Source: Methylocaldum sp002005105 (GTDB lineage: Bacteria; Pseudomonadota; Gammaproteobacteria; Methylococcales; Methylococcaceae). From it: a stretch of DNA of 64,000 bases. The stretch covers positions 5,146,001 through 5,210,000 of the forward strand of contig NZ_CP194902.1 in NCBI RefSeq assembly GCF_051027545.1, written 5' to 3'. Under the pieces are notes generated by a model. The model was not told the origin of the DNA. It did no database searches and saw only the letters and a program-made list of their open reading frames with translations. Made by a program: the position numbers and the translations under genes. Numbering within the stretch: the stretch's first letter is position 1; each line of letters opens with the position of its first letter. Positions 43,370 through 52,056 of the stretch are shown in pieces.

Positions 43370-44485
43370 ATGGAAAGGATCTTGATTACCGGAGGAGCAG
43401 GGTTCATCGGCTCGCACCTTGCCGATGGGTTGATCGACCAAGGCTACCGGGTCCGGGTGCTCGACACTCTCAGCGAGCAAGTCCACGGCGATAACCGACA
43501 GCCGCCGCAATACCTCAATCCCGCGGTCGAATTCATGCACGGCGACGTGTGCGATGCCGGCGCAGTCCGAGAGGCGCTACGGAACGTGGACGCCGTGTTC
43601 CACTTTGCCGCCGCGGTCGGTGTGGGCCAAAGCATGTATCAGATCGAGCGATACACCGACATCAATAACCGCGGCACCGCCGTGCTGCTGCAATCTCTGA
43701 TCGAACAACCGGTGAAAAAGCTGGCCGTGGCGTCCAGTATGAGCGTTTACGGCGAAGGACTTTACCGGACCACCAGTGGTCAGACCTGCGCCCCCCCGGA
43801 ACGGCCGCTGACGCAGCTTCAGCACGGCCAGTGGGAACTGACCGACAACAACGGCGATCCGCTGCAACCCCTGCCCACGCCGGAATCGAAGACGACCTCG
43901 CCCGCATCGGTCTACGCCTTGTCGAAATACGACCAGGAGCGTTTATGCCTGCTGGTCGGCCAAGCCTACAACATTCCGGCCGTCGCGCTCCGCTTCTTCA
44001 ACGTTTACGGGACCCGGCAGGCCTTGTCCAACCCTTACACCGGCGTGCTCGCCATCTTCGCCTCGCGTTATCTCAACGGCAACAGCCCGTCGATCTTCGA
44101 GGACGGCGAACAAAGACGCGATTTCGTGAATATCCGGGACGTGGTGCAGGCCTGTGTGCTCGCGCTCGAGCGCGACGAGGCCGCCGGTCGGGCACTCAAT
44201 GTCGGCAGCGGCCGCAGCTATACGGTGCGCGAGATTGCCGAGCAGATGGGTCGGTTGCTCGGCAGGGAAGAGATTCGGCCGGTAATCACCGAGCAATACC
44301 GGGTCGGCGATATCCGCCACTGCTTCGCCGATATCGGCGAGGCCCAAAACATCCTCGGCTATCGCCCCCGTATCGAGCTGGAAGACGGCATGGCCGAACT
44401 GGCGGAATGGCTGCAAACCCAGCCCGCTTTCGACCGGTTCGAGGCGGCGAACGAGGAACTTTCGCAGCGGGGACTGCGGCTATGA
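43370..44485 (+). CDS. NAD-dependent sugar epimerase/dehydratase
   Basis: A 371-residue extended SDR. ILITGGAGFIGSHLADGLI binds NAD, VFHFAAAVGVGQSMYQ follows, SSMSVYGEG has the catalytic Ser, and SPASVYALSKYDQERL holds Tyr and Lys. The insertion between SVYGEG and SPASVY (about 45 residues) and FNVYGTRQALSNPYTGVLAIFAS fit the UDP-glucose 4-epimerase-like subgroup sometimes annotated for CDP/GDP sugars. An ATG at 43370 is preferred over GTG at 43364 because AGGAG is correctly spaced. Its stop overlaps the next start (ATGA). The exact sugar is unknown. Confidence 0.85.
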   Translation: MERILITGGAGFIGSHLADGLIDQGYRVRVLDTLSEQVHGDNRQPPQYLNPAVEFMHGDVCDAGAVREALRNVDAVFHFAAAVGVGQSMYQIERYTDINNRGTAVLLQSLIEQPVKKLAVASSMSVYGEGLYRTTSGQTCAPPERPLTQLQHGQWELTDNNGDPLQPLPTPESKTTSPASVYALSKYDQERLCLLVGQAYNIPAVALRFFNVYGTRQALSNPYTGVLAIFASRYLNGNSPSIFEDGEQRRDFVNIRDVVQACVLALERDEAAGRALNVGSGRSYTVREIAEQMGRLLGREEIRPVITEQYRVGDIRHCFADIGEAQNILGYRPRIELEDGMAELAEWLQTQPAFDRFEAANEELSQRGLRL

Positions 44486-45642
44486 ACGACAAGCACCAAA
44501 CGTTGAATCCGAAACAAGGTTTTACCGGAAACGACCTGAGGCCGGTGCTGATCACCGGCGGAGCGGGGTTCGTCGGGACCAATCTCGCGGATCGTCTGCT
44601 CGACGACGGCATTCCGGTGCTGATCTTCGACAATCTGGGCCGGCCGGGCGTCGAGCGCAATCTCGAGTGGCTCCGCTCCACCCATGGTAACCGGGTCCAG
44701 GTCGACATCGCCGATATCCGGGATTTTCACGCGGTCCGGAACGCCGTGCACCGGGCCCGGCAGGTATTCCACTTCGCCGCGCAGGTGGCGGTCACCACCA
44801 GCATCGAAAATCCGGCCGCCGATTTCGAGGTAAACCTCCGCGGCACGCTCAACATACTCGAAGGCTTGCGCTCGGCCTCGAATCCGCCGCCGCTGGTTTA
44901 CACCTCGACCAACAAGGTGTACGGCGATCTCGGCGATCTCGGCGTACGCCGCCAGGGCGATCGCTATATGCCGCGCGACGAGGAAACCGCCCGAAACGGT
45001 GTCGGCGAAGACCGGCCCCTGGATTTTCATAGCCCCTATGGATGCTCGAAAGGCGGAGCCGACCAATACGTCCTCGACTATGCGCGCAGCTACGGGCTGC
45101 CTACGGCCGTGTTCCGCATGAGCTGCATCTACGGGCCGCACCAGTACGGCACCGAGGATCAGGGCTGGGTGGCTCACTTTCTGATTCGAGCCTTGCAGGA
45201 TCGGCCGATTACCATCTACGGCGATGGCCTTCAGGTCCGGGATGTGCTGTTCGTCGAAGACTTGGTAAGAGCCTTGCGGCTCGCCGGAGACAACATCGGC
45301 CGGCTGCGCGGACAGGCCTTCAATGTCGGCGGCGGACCGGCCAGGACGACCAGCCTGATCGAACTGGTGGACCTCATCGAGGAACTGCACGGCCGCCGGC
45401 CTGAGCTGGCATTCGCGCCGTGGCGCACCGGCGATCAGAAGTACTACGTCTCCGACATCCGAAAGCTGGACCGCGCCATCGGCTGGCGACCGGAAACCGC
45501 CGTGCGCGACGGGGTGGCGGCGACATACGAATGGTTACTAATGTACTCGGACCAAAAGACGCGGTACAACCCCGGCAAGACAGCGGCAGTGCGGTCGAAG
45601 GGACTAAAAGGAAGCTTTGATTACGAATGGCCGGGAAAGTAA
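44482..45642 (+). CDS. NAD-dependent epimerase, CDP-paratose 2-epimerase-like
   Basis: A 386-residue extended SDR. VLITGGAGFVGTNLADRLL binds NAD and FHFAAQVAVTTSIENP follows. STNKVYGDLGD has the catalytic Thr, and SPYGCSKGGADQYVLDYARSYGL provides Tyr and Lys; the stretch up to FRMSCIYGPHQYGTEDQGWVAHF is the hallmark of CDP-paratose 2-epimerase (RfbE/tyvelose epimerase). Whether CDP-paratose is really made is doubtful because no CDP-glucose dehydratase is near; it may act on another nucleotide sugar. It overlaps the previous gene by 4 bases, so is translationally coupled. A long repeat-filled gap follows. Confidence 0.85.
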   Translation: MNDKHQTLNPKQGFTGNDLRPVLITGGAGFVGTNLADRLLDDGIPVLIFDNLGRPGVERNLEWLRSTHGNRVQVDIADIRDFHAVRNAVHRARQVFHFAAQVAVTTSIENPAADFEVNLRGTLNILEGLRSASNPPPLVYTSTNKVYGDLGDLGVRRQGDRYMPRDEETARNGVGEDRPLDFHSPYGCSKGGADQYVLDYARSYGLPTAVFRMSCIYGPHQYGTEDQGWVAHFLIRALQDRPITIYGDGLQVRDVLFVEDLVRALRLAGDNIGRLRGQAFNVGGGPARTTSLIELVDLIEELHGRRPELAFAPWRTGDQKYYVSDIRKLDRAIGWRPETAVRDGVAATYEWLLMYSDQKTRYNPGKTAAVRSKGLKGSFDYEWPGK

Positions 45643-45965
45643 AGCCACAAACACTCCCTCTCCCTCTGGGAAAAATCGGCAGGGCGAGGCGCAACGCGAC
45701 GAGCGGGCAGGCCTGGGATGGGCTGCCCCGGACTCGCGAGCGAAGCGGGACAGCGTAGCGTGGCGAGGCCGATTTGCACGCGCGAGCTCCGCTTGCGGCT
45801 CCGCATAGGGAATGTGCGGAGTGATTGGGCTAGGGTGCGGGTGAGTTGAATAGGGCTTAACTTTACGCAACTTTATTTACGCGCAGTAAATCTCTGTTCG
45901 GAGTAAAAAACTTGCGTAATTGACTGACTTAAAGGGTCCTCGCCCAACCCTCTCCCGGAGAGTAG

Positions 45966-46139
45966 AGGTATCTGTACAAATCGTCACCCCGGCATGGATT
46001 GCCGGGGTCCAGAGGCTAAGGACGGCAACGGCCTCTCACATCCATGTGTTCTGGATTCCGGCATCCAATCGCAAACGGTTGCTTTAGTCGCAACCCTTCC
46101 CTGCCGGAATGACGGTTTTGCGGACTTGTGTAGATACCT
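45966..46139. repeat. Nested palindromic insertion
   Basis: Outer arms AGGTATCTGTACAAATC (45966-45982) and the inverted GACTTGTGTAGATACCT (46123-46139) agree in 15 of 17 positions. Within lie CCCCGGCATGGATTGCCGGGG (45986-46006) and ATTCCGGCA...TGCCGGAAT (46055-46063, 46102-46110). Confidence 0.6.
46065..46100 (+). repeat. Family A single unit, inserted in another palindrome
   Basis: CCAATCGCAAACGG followed by GGTTGC-TTTAGTC-GCAACC and CTTCC. Compared with the 17-kb array the stem has changed on both sides (GGTCGC/GCGACC to GGTTGC/GCAACC), a compensatory pair of substitutions. It sits between the arms ATTCCGGCA and TGCCGGAAT. Confidence 0.8.
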
Positions 46140-46175
46140 TTGGTCAGAGGGAGATGGCTTTTTTCAAAGCTTTAC

Positions 46176-46326
46176 TTATTAATCAGGCCCGTAAATACCC
46201 TCCTGGTATTTCGGGCCGCCGCCCAGGCCCGGTACACGCCCGGCCTGAGCTCACGCGGCTTGTCGCCGCGCCGGGGCATCCCTGCCCCGGATCAACCCGG
46301 CCTATATTTATAGGCCGGGTTAATAA
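46176..46326 (-). repeat. 150-bp multi-hairpin element, copy 2 (Family C)
   Basis: The reverse complement of the copy at 26662-26811, 151 bases with a handful of differences, some of them inside the weaker central stem. The ends TTATTAA and TTAATAA are preserved. Confidence 0.8.
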
Positions 46327-46510
46327 CACGACAGTTAGCACTGGACACCCCTTGGAATCCGACCGATGCGTGGAATCCGAGAGTGCTTAAACAGGGAACG
46401 ATAGCGAAGCGGTCAGCAGCATGAACATCTGATCTCTTGCCGGCCGATGCCCGTTTCCGGAACGGGACAATCTCAGCACGGATGGCTGAGCACAAGGAGG
46501 ACATCAACGC

Positions 46511-47518
46511 GTGAGACCGGCAACGGAACAAGCTCCCTTACAGGCAACCGTCGCCCAGATTCGCTGCTTGGCGGCGGTTTTCAGAGGACCGAAGGACCTT
46601 CGAGTAATGCCCGTCTCGGTGCCCCCACCGGGTCCTGGGCAGGTGCGCGTCAAGCTGGAAGGCTGCGGCGTCTGCGGTTCGAATCTTCCGGTCTGGGAAG
46701 GACGCCCCTGGTTCGACTACCCCTTCCCGCCCGGCGCCCCCGGACACGAAGGCTGGGGCCGCGTCGAGGCAGTGGGCGCGGACGTCGAGCGTCCGGCGGT
46801 GGGCACTCGGGTAGCGGTTTTGTCCTATCACGCCTACGCCGGATACGATCTGGTCGAAGCCGGCGCCGCCATTCCTCTTCCCGCCGTGCTCGACGACCAG
46901 ATCTTCCCAGGCGAACCCCTGGCTTGCGCGATGAACGTGTTTCACCGCAGCGGCATCAAGTCCGGAGAAACGGTCGCCATCGTCGGCATCGGGTTTCTGG
47001 GCGCCCTGCTCGTCGGCCTGTCGGCCAAGGCCGGAGCCCGCGTGATCGCACTGTCCCGCCGTCCCTACGCACTCGATGTCGCACGCCGCCAAGGCGCCGA
47101 CGAAACCCTGTCGATCGGTGATTTTCAGGCTGCCGTCGACCGCGTCAAAGCACTGACCGGGGATGTCGGCTGCGACTGCGTGATCGAGGTCGGGGGAGAA
47201 CAGTACACCCTGGATCTGGCCACCGAATTGACCCGAGTACGGGGTCGCTTGGTGATCGCCGGCTACCATCAGGACGGGCCGCGCCAGGTGAACATGCAAT
47301 TGTGGAACTGGCGCGGCCTGGACGTCATCAACGCCCACGAACGCGACCCGCAGCGATACGCCGACGGTCTGCACGCCGCGATCGCGGCTGTGGCCACCGG
47401 ACGCATCGATCCGTCGCCGCTTTACACCCACCGATTCGCCCTCAAGGAGCTGCCCCAGGCTTTCGAGCTGATGCGGTCGCGCCCGGATGGCTTTCTGAAA
47501 GCGGTGGTGCTGCTATGA
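46511..47518 (+). CDS. Zinc-type medium-chain dehydrogenase/reductase
   Basis: A 335-residue MDR protein. GCGVCGSNLPVWEG and PGHEGWG supply the catalytic-zinc Cys and His-Glu; the Cys4 structural-zinc loop is absent. The Rossmann part opens with ETVAIVGIGFLGALLVGLSAKAGARVIALSRR, whose SRR suggests NADP(H). The GTG start at 46511 is correctly spaced from AGGAGG. MDR enzymes near Gfo/Idh genes usually act on sugars or polyols, e.g. oxidising a hydroxyl; the substrate is not known. It overlaps the next gene by four bases (ATGA), starting the second half of the glycan locus. Confidence 0.85.
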   Translation: MRPATEQAPLQATVAQIRCLAAVFRGPKDLRVMPVSVPPPGPGQVRVKLEGCGVCGSNLPVWEGRPWFDYPFPPGAPGHEGWGRVEAVGADVERPAVGTRVAVLSYHAYAGYDLVEAGAAIPLPAVLDDQIFPGEPLACAMNVFHRSGIKSGETVAIVGIGFLGALLVGLSAKAGARVIALSRRPYALDVARRQGADETLSIGDFQAAVDRVKALTGDVGCDCVIEVGGEQYTLDLATELTRVRGRLVIAGYHQDGPRQVNMQLWNWRGLDVINAHERDPQRYADGLHAAIAAVATGRIDPSPLYTHRFALKELPQAFELMRSRPDGFLKAVVLL

Positions 47519-48543
47519 GCGCGACTCCGGTACAAAACGCGACTACGGAAGTTCGGCCGAACCGTCCGCGGCTGGGCTTTCTCGGCGTCGGCTGGATCGG
47601 CCGCAACCGGATGGCCGCCCTGGCGGAAGATGGTTGCGCCGAGATCGTCGCCCTCGCCGATCCGTCCCCGGAAGCCCTGAAGGAAGCGTCGCACCTCGCG
47701 CCCGGAGCCGCCCTGAGCGAACGTCCGGAGAGCCTCTTCGAGAACTCTGTGGACGGGATAGTCATTGCCACGCCCAGCGCCGCTCACGCCCGGCAAGCGA
47801 TGGCCGCTCTCGAAAGAGGCCTTGCGGTGTTCTGCCAAAAACCGCTGGCCAGGACCCGGCAGGAAACGCGAAGCATCGTCGATGCGGCGCGCCGTGCGGA
47901 CAGGCTGTTGGGCGTGGATTTGAGCTACCGCTACGTACGCGGCATGGCGGAAATTCGCGACGCCATCCGCCGGGGCGATCTGGGCGAAATCTATGCCGTG
48001 GACCTGACCTTCCACAACGCCTATGGCCCGGACAAGCCGTGGTTCTACGACCTCGCCCTGGCGGGCGGCGGCTGCGTCATGGATCTGGGCGTCCACCTCG
48101 TGGATCTGGCGCTGTGGATGCTGGATTTTCCGGACGTCACCGAGGTCGTCAGCCGCCTGTACGCCCGCGGGAGGCTCCTGGCAAAACCGGCTGCCGAGAT
48201 CGAAGACTATGCCGTCGCGGAGATCGGATTCCGAGGCGGCGCCGTCGCTCGCATCGCCTGTTCCTGGCGGCTTTCGGCCGGCCGCGATGCGGCGATCGAT
48301 TTCTCTTTCCACGGCACCGGGGGCGGGGCCGCGCTCCGCAATGTCGACGGCTCCTTCTACGACTTCATCGTCGAACGCTTCCACGGAACCCGGCGCGAAG
48401 CCGTCGCCAGCCCTCCCGACCCCTGGGGCGGGAGGGCGCTCATCGATTGGACACGGAGGCTCGGCCAAGAAGGGCGCTTCGCCCCGGAAGCCCGGCAGTT
48501 CGTCGAAATCGCAACCGTACTCGACAGGATCTACGGACGATGA
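47515..48543 (+). CDS. Gfo/Idh/MocA-family oxidoreductase
   Basis: A 342-residue NAD(P)-dependent sugar oxidoreductase. RLGFLGVGWIGRNRMAAL is the nucleotide loop, DGIVIATPSAAHARQAMAAL follows, and VFCQKPLARTRQETR contains the EKP-like motif (here QKP) whose lysine is catalytic. The C-terminal beta-sheet domain holds GGGCVMDLGVHLVDLALWML with the His and Asp of the active site. It overlaps both neighbours by four bases, so it is made with them in fixed ratio. Together with the MDR enzyme it could carry out a two-step oxidation and reduction on a nucleotide or free sugar, as inferred. Confidence 0.88.
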   Translation: MSATPVQNATTEVRPNRPRLGFLGVGWIGRNRMAALAEDGCAEIVALADPSPEALKEASHLAPGAALSERPESLFENSVDGIVIATPSAAHARQAMAALERGLAVFCQKPLARTRQETRSIVDAARRADRLLGVDLSYRYVRGMAEIRDAIRRGDLGEIYAVDLTFHNAYGPDKPWFYDLALAGGGCVMDLGVHLVDLALWMLDFPDVTEVVSRLYARGRLLAKPAAEIEDYAVAEIGFRGGAVARIACSWRLSAGRDAAIDFSFHGTGGGAALRNVDGSFYDFIVERFHGTRREAVASPPDPWGGRALIDWTRRLGQEGRFAPEARQFVEIATVLDRIYGR

Positions 48544-49700
48544 AAATCCTCATGACGGCCGACACGATCGGAGGCGTCTGGCGGTACGCGCTGGAGCTGG
48601 CCCGCGGATTGGAAGCTTTCGGGGCGGACATCGTGCTGGCCACGATGGGCGCCCCCCTGTCCGCCGAACAGCGGCGCGAAGCCGCGGCCCTTCACCATGT
48701 CCGGGTGGCCGAGAGCCGCTACAAACTGGTCTGGATGGACGATCCCTGGGAGGATCTCGAAGCAGCCGGCCGGTGGCTGCTGAAGCTGGCGAAGGACGCC
48801 AATCCGTCGCTGATTCATTTGAACGATTACCCCCACGGCCATCTGGCCTGGCCGGCTCCGGTCCTGATGGTCGGCCACTCCTGCGTGCTGTCGTGGTGGC
48901 AAGCGGTATATGGCGAGCCGGCGCCGAAGCGCCTGGACCGCTATCGGGACGTCGTTCGAACCGGGCTGCGGGCGGCGGACTGCCTGGTCGCACCGACCGC
49001 GGCCATGCTCGCCGAATTGCGCAGGCTGTACGGTCCTTTGCCGACAGCCCGCGTGATCTCCAATGGGCGCGCCGGCCAGCCCGAGAGCAACAAAAAGCCC
49101 TTTATCCTCTCGGCCGGCCGATTATGGGACCCGGCCAAGAATATCGCCGCTCTCGCCCGAATCGCCCCGCGCCTGTCATGGCCCGTCTACATCGCCGGCG
49201 AAGCCCGACATCCCGACGGCGGAACGTCCGACTTCGCGGACACCCATTGCCTCGGGCGGCTTTCTCCCGAGCAACTCGCGAACTGGTTCGCCCATGCCGC
49301 TATCTACGCCCTGCCCGCCCGCTACGAACCATTCGGTTTATCGGCGCTGGAAGCGGCCTCGGCGGGATGCGCCCTGGTGCTCGGCGACATCCCCAGCCTT
49401 CGCGAAATCTGGCAGGACGCTGCCTTATTCGTATCGCCGAACGATACCGAGCAACTCCGCTCGACGCTTCAGGAACTGATCGACCGGCCGGACCTGCGGC
49501 ACGACTGGGCGGCCAAGGCCCGGATCAGAGCGGCCTGGTTCACGCCGGAACGGATGGCCGCCGCGTACTGGAATGCTTATCACGATTTGATCGCCGACCG
49601 ACGGACGACCAAACGCCGGGCCGGCAAGACGACGAACGTCTCTTTTCACTCGCAAACGGCATCGCCGGGAGCGCCGGTGCGACCCGATCGCCACGTCTAA
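48540..49700 (+). CDS. Group 1 (GT4-type) glycosyltransferase
   Basis: A 386-residue GT-B glycosyltransferase. MKILMTADTIGGVWRYALEL is the acceptor-side glycine loop, VLMVGHSCVLSWW follows, and FILSAGRLWDPAKNI begins the donor domain. PARYEPFGLSALEAASAGCALVLGD holds the E-x7-E motif that binds the nucleotide-sugar. No signal or membrane helix, so it works in the cytosol on a lipid- or nucleotide-bound acceptor. The C-terminal tail (about residues 365-386, SQTASPGAPVRPDRHV) is encoded by a Family A repeat unit at about 49647-49690 and is probably not part of the original protein. The start overlaps the previous gene by four bases. Confidence 0.88.
   Translation: MKILMTADTIGGVWRYALELARGLEAFGADIVLATMGAPLSAEQRREAAALHHVRVAESRYKLVWMDDPWEDLEAAGRWLLKLAKDANPSLIHLNDYPHGHLAWPAPVLMVGHSCVLSWWQAVYGEPAPKRLDRYRDVVRTGLRAADCLVAPTAAMLAELRRLYGPLPTARVISNGRAGQPESNKKPFILSAGRLWDPAKNIAALARIAPRLSWPVYIAGEARHPDGGTSDFADTHCLGRLSPEQLANWFAHAAIYALPARYEPFGLSALEAASAGCALVLGDIPSLREIWQDAALFVSPNDTEQLRSTLQELIDRPDLRHDWAAKARIRAAWFTPERMAAAYWNAYHDLIADRRTTKRRAGKTTNVSFHSQTASPGAPVRPDRHV
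49647..49690 (+). repeat. Diverged Family A unit within a coding region
   Basis: CACTCGCAAACGG with CATCGCCGG-GAGCG-CCGGTGCG and GACC resembles the long-hairpin units at 17041 and 57782. It overlaps the last 18 codons of the glycosyltransferase gene. Confidence 0.6.
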
Positions 49701-49721
49701 CTAAAACAATGGAATCTTAGA

Positions 49722-50858
49722 ATGAAATTTGTCCTCTTCTATCACTCTCTGATCTCCGACTGGAACCACGGCAATGCCCATTTCCTGCGGGGCATCGCCA
49801 CCGAACTGCTGCAGCGCGGCCACCGCGTCGAGGTTTACGAACCGACCGACGGCTGGAGTCTTCAGAACCTCCGCGCCGAGCGGCTTCCCGGCTCGCTGAT
49901 GGGCTTTTTCGAGGCCTATCCACAGCTGCTCAGCCGCTTTTATAACGTCGACGATATCGACATCGGCGCCGTTCTGGCGGATGCCGACGTGGTCATCGTG
50001 CATGAGTGGAACGATCCCGCTTTGGTCAAAAAGATCGGACGCCATCGCGCCCGATCGGGGCACTACGTCTTGCTGTTCCACGACACCCATCATCGGGCGG
50101 TGACCGATCCCGAATCGATCGCCCGATACGATCTGGAACACTACGACGGGGTGCTGGCCTTCGGCAAGGTACTGCGCGACATCTATTTGGACCGGGGCTG
50201 GGCCTCGCGGGCCTGGACCTGGCACGAGGCCGCCGATACCCGCGTATTCCGTCCGATGCCGCGCGAGCCCGAGGAAGGAGATTTGATCTGGATAGGCAAC
50301 TGGGGCGACGACGAGCGCACCCGCGAGCTCAAGGAATTTCTCATCGATCCGGTCAAGACGCTCAAGCTGAGGACGCGCATTTACGGCGTGCGCTACCCGG
50401 CACGGGCGCTCGGCGTCTTGTCCGACGCCGGAATCGAATACGGCGGATGGCTGCCGAATTATGAGGTTCCCCGAATGTTCGCCCGTTTCAAGGTGACGGT
50501 TCACATTCCGCGGCGGCCTTATCGCAGGGCGCTGCCGGGCATACCCACGATACGCCCCTTCGAAGCGCTGGCCTGCGGCATTCCGCTGGTCAGCGCGCCC
50601 TGGGACGATGTCGAGGGCTTGTTTACGCCCGGCCGGGATTTCCTGGTCGCCCGCACCCGTCACGAAATGGAGGAAGCCGTCGCAGCGGTTCTGCACGACC
50701 GCAAATTCGCGCAGAGTCTGGCCGCGCAGGGACGCGCCACCATACTCAGACGCCACACCTGCGCGCACCGAATCGACGAGCTGTTGGACATCTGCCGCGA
50801 ACTGCGCCTGTCCCGCTCCGCGGAACACAAATCGAGGAAAGAACCCGCTGTCACATAG
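49722..50858 (+). CDS. CgeB-like glycosyltransferase 1
   Basis: A 378-residue protein of the CgeB type, a GT-B group known from the Bacillus spore coat and from clusters in other phyla. MKFVLFYHSLISDWNHGNAHFLRG opens the acceptor domain; VLLFHDTHHRAVTDP and DGVLAFGKVLRDIY follow. The donor side has GDLIWIGNWGDDER and FARFKVTVHIPRRPY; PTIRPFEALACGIPLVSAP is the donor-binding helix typical of the group (R-x-F-E-x-x-A-C-G). The tail ends with basic residues. It begins 21 bases after the GT4 gene. The products are unknown, as are those of its two homologues downstream. Confidence 0.82.
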   Translation: MKFVLFYHSLISDWNHGNAHFLRGIATELLQRGHRVEVYEPTDGWSLQNLRAERLPGSLMGFFEAYPQLLSRFYNVDDIDIGAVLADADVVIVHEWNDPALVKKIGRHRARSGHYVLLFHDTHHRAVTDPESIARYDLEHYDGVLAFGKVLRDIYLDRGWASRAWTWHEAADTRVFRPMPREPEEGDLIWIGNWGDDERTRELKEFLIDPVKTLKLRTRIYGVRYPARALGVLSDAGIEYGGWLPNYEVPRMFARFKVTVHIPRRPYRRALPGIPTIRPFEALACGIPLVSAPWDDVEGLFTPGRDFLVARTRHEMEEAVAAVLHDRKFAQSLAAQGRATILRRHTCAHRIDELLDICRELRLSRSAEHKSRKEPAVT

Positions 50859-50869
50859 GAGACGTCTTC

Positions 50870-52054
50870 ATGAAACACCGGCCGCAAGTCGCATTCTTCG
50901 GCTCCAGTCTGGTCTCGTCCTACTGGAACGGCGCGGCCACGTACTACCGCGGACTGATTCGCGCCTTGAGCGTGCTGGGGTACCGCACCACCTTCTACGA
51001 GCCGGATGCCTTCGAGCGGCAGCAGCATCGCGATATGGCCAATCCGACCTGGGCCAACGTCGTGGTTTATCCAGCCACGGAACAGGGCGTTTCGAAAGCG
51101 CTGGAAGCCGCCCGGCAGGCGGATATCCTGGTCAAGGCAAGCGGCGTCGGCGTGTTCGACGACTGGCTGGAACGCGAAATTCCGGGCCTTCGGGCGCCAA
51201 ACCGAATGGTCATCTATTGGGACGTCGATGCCCCGGCCACCTTGGAGCGGGTTCACCAGAATCCCAACGATCCGTTCCGTACCCTGATTCCCCATTACGA
51301 CCTGATCCTGACCTACGGCGGCGGACCGCCTGTCGTAGAGGCTTACCGGGCACTGGCCGCACGCGATTGCGTGCCGGTCTATAACGCGCTGGACCCGGCC
51401 ATTCATTATCCCGTGACACCGGATCCCCGGTTTGCCGCCACTTTGGGATTTCTCGGAAACCGCCTCCCGGACCGGGAAACGCGGGTGCACGAATTCTTCT
51501 TCAGTCCCGCGGCGAAACTCCCGAAAGCCGATTTCCTGCTCGGCGGAAACGGGTGGGAATGCAACATACCGGAACTCCCCAATCTCCGCTATCTCGGCCA
51601 TGTATATGCCCAGGATCACAACGCGTTCAATTGCAGCTCGCGCATGGTCCTCAACATCAACCGCAGCAGCATGGCGCGCTTCGGCTACTCCCCCGCCACC
51701 CGAGTATTCGAGGCGGCGGGTGCCGGCGCCTGCATCGTCACCGACGCCTGGGAGGGCATCGAGCAATTTCTGGAACCCGGCCGGGAAATTCTGGTTGCCC
51801 GGACCGGGGACGATGTCGTCCGGCATCTTGAAACGACGTCCGAAGAACGTGCTCGGGCGATCGGCGCCGCCGCCATGCGGCGGGTGATCGCGGAGCATAC
51901 CTATGCGCACCGGGCGGCGCTGGTCCACCGTATTCTGACCGGACTGGCGGATGGCGGCGTTTCGAGCAATACGCCCGCGCCTCGATCCAATGCTGAGGAG
52001 AACTCTCTTCCCGATCGGTTCAACCCCTCCTTAAACCCACACACAGGAGCTTGA
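50870..52054 (+). CDS. CgeB-like glycosyltransferase 2
   Basis: A 394-residue member of the same group. VAFFGSSLVSSYWNGAATYYRGLIRAL opens it and VIYWDVDAPATLE recalls the acidic contact loop (HDTH in the first). Donor-side motifs: ATLGFLGNRLPDRE, NLRYLGHVY, MVLNINRSSMARFGYSPATRVFEAAGAGACIVTD, the last with R-x-F-E-A-A-G-A-G. The C-terminal 40 residues are Ser/Pro/Asn-rich and poorly conserved in look. It starts 11 bases after the first CgeB gene and 2 bases separate it from the third, so the three are co-translated. Confidence 0.82.
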   Translation: MKHRPQVAFFGSSLVSSYWNGAATYYRGLIRALSVLGYRTTFYEPDAFERQQHRDMANPTWANVVVYPATEQGVSKALEAARQADILVKASGVGVFDDWLEREIPGLRAPNRMVIYWDVDAPATLERVHQNPNDPFRTLIPHYDLILTYGGGPPVVEAYRALAARDCVPVYNALDPAIHYPVTPDPRFAATLGFLGNRLPDRETRVHEFFFSPAAKLPKADFLLGGNGWECNIPELPNLRYLGHVYAQDHNAFNCSSRMVLNINRSSMARFGYSPATRVFEAAGAGACIVTDAWEGIEQFLEPGREILVARTGDDVVRHLETTSEERARAIGAAAMRRVIAEHTYAHRAALVHRILTGLADGGVSSNTPAPRSNAEENSLPDRFNPSLNPHTGA

Positions 52055-52056
52055 TC

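Larger units (their letters stand above)
45643..46510. other. Repeat-filled gap within the glycan locus
   Basis: 868 bases with no gene. It contains a nested palindrome at 45966-46139, the single Family A unit at 46065-46100 inside it, and the 150-bp Family C copy 2 at 46176-46326. GC-rich low-complexity sequence at about 45650-45810 has several weak hairpins. It splits the glycan locus into a nucleotide-sugar half and a transferase half. Confidence 0.6.
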
